Source: Gyrodactylus bullatarudis (lineage: Eukaryota > Platyhelminthes > Monogenea > Gyrodactylidea > Gyrodactylidae). From it: DNA of 64,000 nucleotides. The stretch is from NCBI GenBank assembly GCA_012064415.1, contig SSNU01000117.1, forward strand, positions 1-64,000, in the 5' to 3' direction. A program made the position numbers and the translations under genes. Each line of letters starts with the position of its first letter. The first letter of the stretch is position 1. Positions 9,690 through 20,501 of the stretch are shown piece by piece. The notes below the pieces were generated by a model. That model saw only the letters and a program-made list of their open reading frames with translations. It was not told the origin of the DNA and did no database searches.

Positions 9690-11640
9690 TATTTGAAATG
9701 ATTATTAAGCATATCGTGATTATCTGGTACAAATGATATTAAATATGAACAAATGTTGGCAATGTTTTTATCTTTGAACTGAGAAAAGTTAATTTGAAAT
9801 CTTGTGCGAAGGGGGAGGAGTACATTAAGTAGTATAGAGTATCCTCTTGCTGAGCGCAGGTTGTAATGGTCATTTGGTTGAGTAGCATACTTAGATTACA
9901 GGAACGCAGAGGCTGAGATGCGTCTAAGCCAGAGAGGAAATAATTTAGCCCGCTCAAGTAAATCATAATAAGGTAGTGGGCCGAAGCATGTTCTGAGATA
10001 AATGTATTGAATACGTTCGAGCTTTTTGGAAGTGCCAACAGGGAGATCACAGAGAATTCCAGATCCGTAGTCAAGATAGGGTAGTATGAGTGATTTAAAA
10101 AGAGAAATCCGTAAATCGGGGTTAATAACAAATCTCCTTATGAAGTAACTCTTACACCTTGTCGTTTTGAGGACTTCAATGGAATGGTTGTTTGTGTTCA
10201 GTTTATTATCATAGAAAAGGCCAAGATCCTTGATAATTGTGACTGTTTTATATGGCAATGGCTGGTCAGGAGTTGGAGAGCCTTTAAGAAACATGATTTG
10301 AGTTTTGGCGTGATTGATTTTTAGACCTATCTTCCAAAGTGAGTTTTCAATGTGGGAAATCTCATTGTGTATAGGTTCATATCCATCTTGAATCGGGATC
10401 AGTATCTTGATGTCATCTGCGTACTTAAAGTATTTGATATGAGGGGCTGAAGGTGATACACTTGAGAATATGAGGTTGAAGATAAAAGGTCCGATAATAG
10501 AGCCTTGAGGCACCCCTGAGTTGATTGACGTCGAGTCAGATAAATTACTATTAAATATAATTGATTTCTCTTCGAAAGGAAAGACATTGTTAGGTTAATA
10601 ATGTAAGGATTAATATTGTGATGTAGAAGAACCTCTTGAATGATTGCGAAAAGAAGTTTATCAAACGCTTTCTCGATATCAAGGTAGATTACTGCACATT
10701 GCAGTGCACAAGGGACATTTTTGTAGATAAGGGTTTGAGCAGAGTCCATGAATGACAGTAGGTTGGAACAAGTACTGCGATCTTTGATGAAACCGTGTTG
10801 ATCTAGATCAAGATTGAGGATGTTGATGTGTTTAAGGTTCGAGAATATGAACGAGTCGATAAGTACCAGAAAGATTGGAAGCAGCGAAATAGGTCTGAAG
10901 TTTCCAGGGCATGAAGGAATTGTTTTTTTGAGATTGGTTGAATAAGGATTGTCAACCATTGAGGTGGGATAGAGCTGGTGATTATGACATGCTGCAGGTT
11001 TTGAGATAGATAGACGAAAAATTCATTTGGGAGCTAGTAAAGTGGCTGCAGAACAAAATGAGGTGTCTTTTCTGAATTTATTTTTAAAGGCAAGTAAGAG
11101 GTCGATAATTAGGTTGGGTGAGACAATTGGAATTGGTACATTATCGTTGATAACGATTTTGTCGGGAATGTCTTTAGAAGTGTACACTGAGGTGAAAAAT
11201 TCGTTGATTTCATTAGGATCGAAGTTATTACTAATGGTGTTTCTTTTATCAGGGTGAGCAAGGAAACGTATCTTCTTCCAGGCCCTTAGAGGGTAAGACT
11301 TTCGAGATTTTTGAGGACCTTCTTATTAAAATGTTGAACAGGTCAATGTTAAAGCCATCAATAAATAAATCCTGGAGAGAAGTAATGGTGAGAGAGACAA
11401 ATTTGGATACATCCGTGGTGTAGTGTGGTATCAAAAAATCATATGGACGGAAATCAGAGCAGGAAAAGATTAGTATGTGATGATCTGACGAATTGACCAA
11501 ATGTACACATTGTAAGAAGATATCCGGTATGTCAGTGAAAAATAAGTCAAGTATAGAGCCAGAGGGGGATCGAGTTGGTTGTGTGGTTAGTTGATAGTCA
11601 ATTAATCAGAAACCTGCAAAATATACAACCAACTTATCTT
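9690..11640 (-). mobile_element. Broken non-LTR retrotransposon (LINE), reverse transcriptase plus end of endonuclease
   Basis: Read leftwards, frames spanning 11600-9739 encode the end of an APE-type endonuclease (LVNSSDHHILIFSC), a linker, then reverse transcriptase motifs: NFRPISLLPIFL, LDIEKAFDKL, MPQGSIIGPFIFN and the catalytic KYADDIKIL. Frameshifts separate 10959-10399 from 10513-9896, so it cannot be translated as one protein. The 5' part (most of the endonuclease) is missing, as is usual for 5'-truncated LINE insertions. Jockey/CR1-like by motif spacing; same general type as, but clearly diverged from, the LINE at 32.3-34.6 kb. Confidence 0.85.
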
Positions 11641-11877
11641 GGAAAATATTTTTATTCATATGATTTCCTTATATATATATGATTTCCCGCTTTTAAACTG
11701 ACTCATCCCCTTAGTTTTGTGACTGAGTGCAGAAAAATTTGTATTGTATGATAATGCCAGAAAATAATTGGTTTCAATTTTGACCTCTGAAAAAATTTAT
11801 ACCCACCTTCTTGATCGATTAACTCATGTATTTCAACCAATTAAAATTCGTCTTGTGAATCACAAGAACTAAATTAT

Positions 11878-12459
11878 TTAAGGCGTAAAATTCATCTCTG
11901 CATTCATAGTGTCAATGTTGGGAGTTGTATTGCTCGATCTAGTATTGCTGATGCTTTCCCCAGATGAACTGGAATTACTAGAACTAGAACTGGTCGAGTC
12001 TCTTCTCTGATGAGTTGATCTTTTCGGTCTTATCACCATCTTGGTCCCATTAATGTACTGGATATTCCTGGGCCTTATTGTCTGGTTCGTGAACAAAAAG
12101 GCTGGATGGCCGACCAGATTTTGAAAATGATTCTCATATTCTGTGAAATCCTTTGGGTTGTTGGCCACCTGAATCGGCTCCTTCCTCACATAGAGGGAAT
12201 AACTCAAGATGTCACTATAATGAATAGCCCTTTCACTCCGATAGAATACAAGGATGAAAGTTATAATGAGGAACATGGCTAAATTGATGCTGTAATTAAA
12301 GATGTAATAACGATGTTTCAAAAGGAACACCATCTTCTCTAAAGGTTCACTGAAGAAGAATTCCCAAGAGTCTATATCATTACCAACAAGGTCGTAGTCG
12401 TAATCCTGAAGAAATTCCTCGACACTATGATAATTCGGATGAAGTATAGGATAACTCAT
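11878..12459 (-). CDS. Single-pass membrane protein of unknown family (193 aa)
   Basis: Intronless frame from ATG at 12459. Residues 1-50 are acidic and aromatic (NYHSVEEFLQDYDYDLVGND). Residues about 52-74 form one hydrophobic segment (YIFNYSINLAMFLIITFILVFY) bounded by lysines/arginines. Residues 75-145 are a hydrophilic domain, and from 146 there is a basic then serine-rich low-complexity tail (RPKRSTHQRRDSTSSSSSN). No N-terminal signal peptide, so a signal-anchor topology is likely. The contiguous open frame with an ordered domain layout argues for a real gene. It follows PGGHG on the same strand, 457 bp downstream. Family not recognised. Confidence 0.6.
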   Translation of the reverse strand: MSYPILHPNYHSVEEFLQDYDYDLVGNDIDSWEFFFSEPLEKMVFLLKHRYYIFNYSINLAMFLIITFILVFYRSERAIHYSDILSYSLYVRKEPIQVANNPKDFTEYENHFQNLVGHPAFLFTNQTIRPRNIQYINGTKMVIRPKRSTHQRRDSTSSSSSNSSSSGESISNTRSSNTTPNIDTMNAEMNFTP

Positions 12460-12916
12460 ATATATCTAAAAAGTTGATTGTATCTGATTAAATGTGAAAA
12501 AATATCATCAATGAATTTTAATCTTACTACTCTTGTCTCTGATTGGATAGAGAATGATTACAAGTGTTAAAATGCTATCACAAAAACAAATGCGAGTAAA
12601 ATGAGGAAATAGACCAATCAGAATCGAGTATTGCTATAGGCATCAGGGTTGAGAGACTATGGACTTCATTAGATAATCATCATCAACCAATAAAAATAGA
12701 CGATTTAAAAAGGTTGTATAGCAACTCATTTATCTTCTTATAAACCGAAAAAGAATAATCGAAATTTACTGTGAATTGTATTGTCTCATTTTGGAAGAAC
12801 AATAGGAAAGGAATGTATAGTAAAAGATTTTTATTTCTCAAATCTAAACAAGTTCACACACTTAACGAGAGACATGGTTGAATCTGTATTTCAAAAAACT
12901 AGTTTTTATCATAAGA
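12460..12916. other. Spacer between membrane-protein gene and PGGHG 3' end
   Basis: 457 AT-rich bases, no open frame of note. Contains two exact CCAATCAG-type boxes (12539-12546 inverted, 12614-12621) that fit an NF-Y site for the membrane-protein gene on the minus strand. Confidence 0.5.
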
Positions 12917-15900
12917 TCAATCTATAAATAATAAAATGATATCTTCTTTGTTTCTCGACTCAAAAGAGTGTTTCGGGTATTGTTTATCCAATATGCAGTT
13001 GATTTTAGATCCGTTTAGGTCAATGTTTGAATTCATCAACAACTGGTTATAGTCAAGATTCCCAGAGAAGAGACGTATCGGAGAGCCTTGGGTTAGCTCC
13101 ACTTGAACCTTGAGAAGTGGCTGGTAATAAATTCTCAGTTGGAGACTTCTACTGTGGAATTTGACTCCGTTCAGGGTAATTCCATTGCTCATCGAGTCTG
13201 TAGAAAGGAAAAAAATACATAATAATTCTCTCATAATTAATATATACTAGGGTTGTACAAAATATTTTTTTCCCGAATAACTTTATGGGTGATTTGCTAA
13301 TTTTAGGCTTTTATACAGAGAAGAAGATTTTCATAAATTGAATTGAAAAATTTTGTTGGCCTGATACCCAAAATACTTTAAAACGCATTAAAATTTTCAG
13401 AAAAGGATGAGGACATGTAGTGAAGGGATTTTAGATAACTATCAGAATAATTCCCTTCCAAAAAGTCATACAGATTGCTCAAAAAAGTAGTAATACTCAT
13501 TCAAAAAATTTTGGCGCGGGTTTAAAATTGTAATTTTCAAATGAGAACAAAGTTTAAAATATACAATTCAATAAGACTTTTTTCTCAAAATTTAATTCTC
13601 TATCGAATGAGGAAATGGCCGAAAAAGTTGTAAAAATTTGTATTACCCTAATGTTCAGTAATGTCGAGATGTGTCATTCTTACCATCGCCAAATTTGCTT
13701 CCTGGTTCTGGTATTGACCAATTGAATCGTAGAATAAGGGCAGAGCCAGAATCTCCGTCATTAACACAGAATTCCCGAGAATCTGATTTCTTTGGAAGAT
13801 GAATGCAGTCATAGAGACGATATCTCAACCCACAATAACCATTCAGGATAGATTGTAGGAAGCCACCTGCACCAGTGAGAAAGTTTGTTGCACCCACTCC
13901 TAGAGCCACCTCGGTCCAGTTCTAGAAGCAAAAGAGTCCTCAAAATGAGAATATGCAAGAAATAAGGAAGCAAACTCACAAAGAATGGCCCACGTATATA
14001 GTTAAAGTTCCTACTGAAATAGCTCGCAGCCAACTCTGGATTCTGTTCAAGGAATTGAGAATTAAAATCTAGTTATTATCATATAAGCGTTATCTAAGAA
14101 TTACATTCATCTGGAGAGCACAAATCGTAAAGATTGACCATGTCATCGCTGGCCCAGTTTCACTAGAAACCTAAAACAAATAAATAGATTAGATATTACA
14201 TCAAATTACACTGTATTATTAGAATTTGGTTTTCAGAAAATTATCAGGATAAGTAGAGTCTACAAAAAGTTCCTATGGAACCTCATGTTCTAAATTTGAT
14301 TTAGATATGCATAAATTCAGTTGAAGATGTCAAATTTCAAATCTGCGCCATAATTTCTCAATGAATTCTACTACGAGAAATGATAAATCTTGAAATATTG
14401 GAATCACTATGATCTTTTTGAATCAGATTTTCACGTCAAATTAATATCAAATATATTCTGATTTGTATTTAACCTTTTAAATAGGATTTTATAGACATCT
14501 ATATGAACGTTTTAAATTAAAGAATCAAAACTAAATTCATTTCTATAATTTTTTAGAACACTGGTTATTGTCTTACAATTTTATGATAAGTCTCTTACAC
14601 TTGCGTAATACTCCAATGTATTTTTCCGATATTTGTATGGTAACTGCTTGCAGATAGGATATTCTAAGAGGACAACATCTGCTTGTTTAACTGTGGTATC
14701 TAAAATTAAAAAATTTTATTGACCAATCAGAAGGGGTTCCTCTTATCCATGATTCATCCTGATTGGGTTTAAACATTTGACCATAACCATAACATAATTT
14801 TTAACCTACTCATTTTATAATCTTCGTGTTCCAGGATGATTGAAGATTCAACATTCTTTGGAAGGTATATTTGTGTTGAGTCAACTGACCATTCTAACAT
14901 GTCGTTATACTCATCTTGACTATAAATTGACGAAGCGGATGCATCTGGATTTCGATTGAGCCAATGAAACATTTTCAAAGGTGCCTTGAGAGCTTCCTCA
15001 GCAATGACGTTGGTGAATGCTGAATTATTGCAGTCATGGACATATTCATCTGGCGGCATCACATGGAGGATATCAAAGGTTCCTCGATCACGATTGGGAA
15101 CTAGACGAGATTGCCAAAATCTGGCCAGTTCGTAGAGTAATTTCGAACCGTAGAGCTTGTACCAGTTGAATCCTTGACAGACAGATTCCTTTTCAACAAA
15201 TGATAACTCAGAGAACTCTTTGGATACGCTTGAGTCATTGGCCATGGGAGTTGCATGAGCAATGAGCCATTGGCATATGGCCCAGGAGATGCATCCGTTA
15301 ACATGGATTTCCTTCTCTCCACAGTCTTTCCAAACACAGGTTTCACATCCTAAACAGGAATTATTCATTTAATCTATGCAGAATTGCTCTATATTTTTTT
15401 TACCTGTTCTAGCTGATTCCCAGGCAAATCGAGCGCCAAACTCTCCATGGGATTTGGCGATTCCTTTTGCTGTTTCAAGTGTCTTGAAACGATAGTCTAG
15501 GCATAATTGAGCCAGTTTCGGATGAAAAACATTAATCCATGGTAGCATCCAAAACTCCTGATCCCAGAATACATGACCCTGAAATGAAGAAAATAAATTT
15601 CACATTTTTTCAAATAATGAAACTTTGATTATAATTACACAGTTTTACAAATCGGACTTTTTTTTCTACTCAAAAATATTTTCCACTTTTGTAGAGAATT
15701 TTTCGCTGATTTCAGATATGTGCTTCTTAACCCGCTCGTTACCAGGAAAAAACCAATTGAGCTTTTTATTTGATTTTTTCACTAACTTATTTATCAGGTT
15801 CTGTTGAACAAACTTTATGTAGTTGAAATTTTAGTCAAACTAGTGCTTTGTGTCGATCTGGATCAGGTCGTATACGACCTTATGGTAATCAAAGGTTATA

Positions 15901-18900
15901 GAAAATTACTTAACTACTTGTTAGCGACAAATATCTTTTATTTATTATGATAGGTATAATAGCAATTTTTACTTGAGCTTATACATAAAAATATTTTGCA
16001 GGTTTCACAAAAGAAATAACTTTTCTTCTTGCAAGTAAAACATGCTCGTCGATCTTTGTCCTTGACAACTCTTATTGGTTTATGAATCTCCAGGTCTGAT
16101 TTGCCTGTGCTGAGATTTAGAATTTCTTCAATATTTTCTAAAGAACATTTTCTTCGAACATCAGGGGATTCTTCAGGTATACTAATTCTTCGTCTCTTCG
16201 GAGTAGGTTCACAAGTTTCTCTGATCAGGGATTCTGCTACGCTTAACTGAAAACTTAAAAGATCCATTGGCTTTTCATTTTGACATTTAATCATGTCTCT
16301 TTTGTAAAGAAGCCATGCGTTTATGATTGAGCTATTAAGAATCCATTTGAAAACAGCAAAATACCAATTTTTTGATCTATGATCAATTCTGTAAAGGGAT
16401 TGGTATGAGTCAAATAAATCGACAGCGCCCATAGATTTGTTATAATTTGAGACAATATATGGTACTGGTACTTGCTCGATTTTTTTTTCTTTACGATTCC
16501 ATCTTTTGGCAATGGAGATAGGTTCACTCGAAGCAAAAGTTGAGGTTAAGGTAACAGCTCTGTTGTCAAACCACCTCATAATAAATATTTTGTCACTTTG
16601 GCTATATAATAGGTCATACGAGCCACGACCTTTCGATTTAAGTTCCTTTTCTGTAAGAAGACTTTTTTCTAATGCTTTAAGTCGATTAGATCTCAATGTT
16701 CCCGAACTATGAATTCCTCGTTTTAACAATGCCTTTTGAAGGCTTGGACTGTTGAAATAGTTGTCGAAGCAGATAATATGATTAGAGTTGTTAGGAATTT
16801 GCTTACACACACTTAAAACAAAATCTCCAGATACCATTCCACACGATTCTTCTACTATTGGACACTTTCCATCATAGATGATAAACTCATGCATGAGACC
16901 ATCCATATCATTTCGAGAAAATACTTTAATGCCCCACTTTGTTGGCTTAGCTGGCAGATATTGTTTCAGTCTTGATCTGCCTTTAAAAGGTATGATTTGC
17001 TCATCTACAGAATGGGTTTGTCCTTGTGAAGCAGCAGATCTACAATTTGAATGAAAAATATTAGAGAATTCCCGAATTTTGAAAAACCGGTCATCTGGAT
17101 CAGGTTGATGGTTATCACAAAAATGGATATTTCTTTGCCATTCAAAAAAGCGATTTCTTGGCATAACTCGAGCAACTGATTCGATTCTTGTTTCATCGCT
17201 CCAATACATCATAAATCTTGGAAGTTTGATTATTCCCATTCGCAGTAAGATTCTAAGATATTTTTTTGCCTCAGATATGTTGGCCCGAAGAATTCGATTC
17301 TGTTGAGTTGCATATATATTTGAGTGGTAAACCATCAATGATATCATATCATCGCTGAAATAAGTATAGAAATATTCTAAAGGTTTTTTCAGGGATAATT
17401 GTTTCTCTTTCTGGCTTGTGAAGTCAAGAACTATCTTGGGATGCTGTCTTGTATCTCTCATATCTAACGACCTAACGGAATTCGGAACTAAATCAATTTC
17501 ATCGTCATTAGAGGATTCAATTATTTGCTCCTGGTGAGTATTTGCTTCTTCTTCTAGCTCTTCTTCTGATTGATTTGCATCAGGAATTACCACTAGTGAG
17601 TAAATTTTTCCGTTCCTTGTGTGACGTACATTTAACTCGCTCTCCATATTTCTGGTTACCATTAGGTCGTATACGACCTGTAATATAATTAGAGATAACT
17701 CCGAGCTAACCAATCAGAGATGGTTGATTCCTTCGAAATATGAATTATTACAAGATTATAATTATGCTCATAAGTTAACTCGTTTCTTGGGTAATTTTCA
17801 TTGAAGATAATTAGTCCTAATTACACTCAGCAATAATAGTTTCCAAGTAAAAACTTCAACCTGTGATAAAAGACGCTAATTAATTTTGGGAGAGAGAAAA
17901 TCATACACCATTAAGAAGGTAAAACTATTAAAATTAAAGGTATTAAAAAATCTAATTCATAAGTTTATAGAACAACAATTTAATCAAGATTTAAAAAGGA
18001 GGTCGTATACGACCTTTGGTAACGAGGAGGTTAAAAAATGCTAAAATAGAGTTTTCGAGTTATTCGGTAAAAACTGAAAACCCGACTTACAGTGCTTTGC
18101 CTTTCAATAGAGAAAAACATGAATGAGATAGAAAGATAGAGAAAACATCATCTTTTTCAGGAATAAATTCTTTACAAAAGATCAGAAGGAAAGTTTCCCT
18201 TAACTACTCTAGTTTCAGAGCTATTTAAAGTCAAAGTTGAAAATTTAACCATTTATTTCGAAAATCCTCAACTTCAACTCAATTTTATGCCTATTCAAGC
18301 TCCTCGTAGGGAAAAAATCCACCTCAATTCGGATGCAAAAGACCTTGAAGTATCATAAGCGTGAAAAAATTTTCGAAAATTATGCTTGACTGCCATCTTC
18401 GTTCTGATTTTTAGGTTTCAAAAAATAGGGATTTGTCAATGAAAATATTTTACAGAAGCATAATTTTCGAAAATTTTTTCACGCTTATGATACTTCAAGG
18501 TCTTTTGCATCCGAATTGAGGTGGATTTTTTCCCTACGAGGAGCTTGAATAGGCATAAAATTGAGTTGAGGTTGAGGATTTTCGAAATAAATGGTTAAAT
18601 TTTCAACTTTGACTTTAAATAGCTCTGAAACTAGAGTAGTTAAGGGAAACTTTCCTTCTGATCTTTTGTAAAGAATTTATTCCTGAAAAAGATGATGTTT
18701 TCTCTATCTTTCTATCTCATTCATGTTTTTCTCTATTGAAAGGCAAAGCACTGTAAGTCGGGTTTTCAGTTTTTACCGAATAACTCGAAAACTCTATTTT
18801 AGAATTTTTTAAGAAGCACATATCTGAAATCAGCGAAAAATTCTCTACAAAAGTGGAAAATATTTTTGAGTAGAATTTTTCCATGTATGACTGTGTTATG

Positions 18901-20334
18901 ATATGATTGGCCAAAAAAAATAAATAGATGAGGCTGATTGGTTTCTTTCTTTATCTGAGTTAGGTATATTAGAATTTAACTATTTTAATCCTAATTTTAA
19001 ATCCTTTCGAAACGGATGAAGGCTTGAAAAACATCCATAATGAGTAAATTTTTCCGCTCTTTTGAATGGTATAATTCTATATAAAAAATTCGACTTTTAG
19101 AATGCATGTTTTTACAAATTTCCCAAATTATATCCAAACATTGAAAAACCTTTGACTCACCATATAATCATCTTCAATCATACCACGAGCCAGACCGACT
19201 GGAGATAATGAATAAAACTGGACTTCTGTATCATGAAGCTGCTCACCAACACTCAGAACTGAAGGCAGGCAAGACATGATTGAGTATTGAGCCAAATGAC
19301 AAGTTCCCAGGAGAATTTCATCCTCTTGATCCTTTTCTCCAGTAACATCAGGGTAGTCTTTTGGTATTATCTCCCAGTCCTCTGAAAGGCTAGAGTTTTC
19401 CGTATCTACAAATCAACCGATGAACAATTTATGTTGGAAAATTAATTTTTTTTCTCACAAATAACCACTTACCGTTCGTCTCGACTGATTCATTCAAAAT
19501 ATAGTTGGACTTTTCATTCTTTGGCGTAACTATTATGCTTCCCTGTAGCCAGAGATGAAGCCATTGAGATGTATGGGCCAGTAGTAATGCTTCAATACCT
19601 TCAACTGTCCTTCCAATGGCTAAAGATTAAATATGCTATGACATGAAAACGTTTAGATATCAAAATGTAGACCAACTTTCTTCGTAGAAAGCATGAGCTT
19701 CGTCTATTGAATATCGACTGTAGGAGGAGACAAAAGTTCTTGAATTTCGTTGGCGCGTTAATTCGAAACCCTCACAATTAGGACCCGGCACAGGGTCATG
19801 AACCAAGAAGAATTTTGAAGGCTCTGCTAGAATTTGTTCATTTTCAGTCTCATAAGCCGTTCCATGTATGCAGACAAGGGAGCCTTTTGTGTAGTTTTTG
19901 AATATTTCAAAATCTGGTGATTGCAAATCGATATTTTGATCACTCTTTAAGCAGAACTTGTCAAGCGTTTCCTCTAAGAAATCGATTTCGATATGTTTAA
20001 TGATAACATTGGGAACATTTCTGCACGCAAAAGTGAGAGAAAAAACTCGAAATGAATCATTCTTGTAGATATCAAGAAATATTCCAGCTCCAATGTTTAA
20101 ATATGATTTACGAGTAGAATCGGCTAGCAATGGGACCCATGCAACAGTAGATGGAATGCCAGCGCGATGACTAGCATCTTCCTTGCCATTGTAGACACCG
20201 TCAATGAATATCCAAGGGGATCCTACTTGCGTGGCGATATACCCATTACCTATGTACGGATACAAATCTTCGTGTTCTCTATGAATGAAATTACAAAGGC
20301 GAATAAAGTTACTTTTCATCTGACGAAAAAACAT
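12917..20334 (-). CDS. PGGHG: Protein-glucosylgalactosylhydroxylysine glucosidase (GH65, ATHL1), ten exons
   Basis: Ten exons join in consistent phase: 20334-19677, 19619-19473, 19405-19161, 15578-15404, 15349-14810, 14699-14599, 14170-14105, 14042-13980, 13921-13684 and 13197-12917, giving 837 residues (human 737). The protein follows the whole family: YIGNGYIATQVG and FIDGVYNG at the N-terminus; GHVFWDQEFWMLP; ARFAWESARTG; HVNGCISWA; VMPPDEYVHDCNNSAFTNV; VKQADVVLLEYP; GPAMTWSIF; WTEVALGVGATNFLTGAGGFLQ. The carboxylates reported as essential in the human enzyme (WDQ Asp, PDEY Glu, WTE Glu) are all present by alignment from memory. Role: removes glucose from glucosylgalactosyl-hydroxylysine during collagen breakdown. 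No signal peptide seen, consistent with a cytosolic enzyme. Most introns are 54-210 bp; only intron 3 (15579-19160) is large, because of a foldback and a piggyBac. It starts 167 bp from a divergent U2AF-like gene. Confidence 0.93.
14265..14400. repeat. Dispersed repeat with inverted copy at 21955-22090
   Basis: The segment in a PGGHG intron containing ATTTAGATATGCATAAATTC and TTCTACTACGAGAAATGATA is nearly identical to the reverse complement of 21955-22090. A shorter relative of its end is at about 22295-22330. No coding capacity; probably a MITE or terminal fragment. Confidence 0.65.
15865..15880. promoter_or_regulatory. 16-bp palindrome AGGTCGTATACGACCT, piggyBac left subterminal copy
   Basis: Perfect palindrome 120 bp inside the left terminal repeat, between it and the transposase stop codon. 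Identical copies are at 17664-17679 and 18000-18015. Likely a transposase or host-factor binding site; inference only. Confidence 0.6.
15938..17662 (-). CDS. piggyBac transposase
   Basis: 574-codon frame from ATG at 17662 (the frame is open further up, but without an ATG). Layout as in the family: acidic N-terminus, then the DDE_Tnp_1_7 core with YFSDDMISLMVYHSN, SVDEQIIPFKGRSRLKQYLP (first catalytic Asp), IICFDNYFNSPSLQKAL (second) and NKSMGAVDLFDSYQSLY (third and fourth acidic positions), and a C-terminal cysteine-rich zinc domain (CFTCKKKSYFFCETCKIFLC). No frameshift or stop. It excises and reinserts the element at TTAA without leaving a footprint. Orientation is the same as the host gene PGGHG. 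The 16-bp palindrome ends 1 base before the start codon, so it could control the gene's own expression. Confidence 0.92.
   Translation of the reverse strand: MVTRNMESELNVRHTRNGKIYSLVVIPDANQSEEELEEEANTHQEQIIESSNDDEIDLVPNSVRSLDMRDTRQHPKIVLDFTSQKEKQLSLKKPLEYFYTYFSDDMISLMVYHSNIYATQQNRILRANISEAKKYLRILLRMGIIKLPRFMMYWSDETRIESVARVMPRNRFFEWQRNIHFCDNHQPDPDDRFFKIREFSNIFHSNCRSAASQGQTHSVDEQIIPFKGRSRLKQYLPAKPTKWGIKVFSRNDMDGLMHEFIIYDGKCPIVEESCGMVSGDFVLSVCKQIPNNSNHIICFDNYFNSPSLQKALLKRGIHSSGTLRSNRLKALEKSLLTEKELKSKGRGSYDLLYSQSDKIFIMRWFDNRAVTLTSTFASSEPISIAKRWNRKEKKIEQVPVPYIVSNYNKSMGAVDLFDSYQSLYRIDHRSKNWYFAVFKWILNSSIINAWLLYKRDMIKCQNEKPMDLLSFQLSVAESLIRETCEPTPKRRRISIPEESPDVRRKCSLENIEEILNLSTGKSDLEIHKPIRVVKDKDRRACFTCKKKSYFFCETCKIFLCISSSKNCYYTYHNK
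17664..17679. promoter_or_regulatory. 16-bp palindrome directly upstream of the transposase start codon
   Basis: Identical to the two subterminal palindromes and placed immediately 5' of the transposase ATG (17662 on the minus strand). A bound transposase dimer here could block transcription or initiation; this is inference from position. Confidence 0.55.
18000..18015. promoter_or_regulatory. 16-bp palindrome next to the right piggyBac terminal repeat
   Basis: One base from the inner edge of the right terminal repeat (18017-18030). The 1-base versus 120-base spacing at the two ends parallels the asymmetric subterminal repeats known for piggyBac. Confidence 0.6.
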
Positions 20335-20501
20335 ATTGAGAGTTATTTTGGAATACTTTTATACACTGTTGATCAACAAGATTCCAAAAATTTGGGAATT
20401 TCATTTGAAAAGTCACCAGTTGTGTTTAAAGTGAAATGGATCGAAATTATTTTGACAGTTTATCTTTAAAATCAATTGCGGCAAACTGAATTTAAAAAAT
20501 T
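20335..20501. promoter_or_regulatory. Bidirectional spacer between PGGHG and U2AF-like gene
   Basis: Only 167 bases separate the two divergent ATG codons, so both core promoters and 5' leaders must lie here or overlap the genes. No TATA box at a clear position. Confidence 0.5.

Larger units (their letters stand above)
15731..18030 (-). mobile_element. Apparently intact piggyBac transposon, 2,300 bp
   Basis: Flanked by TTAA at 15727-15730 and 18031-18034. Terminal repeats are CCCGCTCGTTACCA on the left and, reading inward from the right end, CCTCCTCGTTACCA (12 of 14 match). The interior carries one uninterrupted transposase gene and three copies of a 16-bp perfect palindrome. The empty site can be read directly because the other arm of the foldback preserves the uninterrupted sequence around one TTAA. 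All hallmarks of an autonomous copy are present; activity is inferred, not shown. Confidence 0.92.
15664..18875. mobile_element. Foldback element (about 420-bp arms) in PGGHG intron 3, interrupted by piggyBac
   Basis: The right arm is 18457-18875. Its reverse complement is found as 18031-18387 plus 15664-15730, separated by the piggyBac. Removing that element with one TTAA copy gives an uninterrupted left arm of about 420 bases against 419 on the right, almost without mismatch, around a loop of about 69 bases. The original insertion was therefore roughly 908 bp of nearly pure inverted repeat with no open frame. The near-identity of the arms suggests a recent insertion or ongoing gene conversion. 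Foldback or MITE class undetermined; no clear target duplication was identified. Confidence 0.85.

Noticed and set aside
18717..18914. 65-codon frame at the right foldback arm
   Set aside because: Sequence is mirrored in the left arm and split by piggyBac there; a product of the inverted repeat, not a gene.
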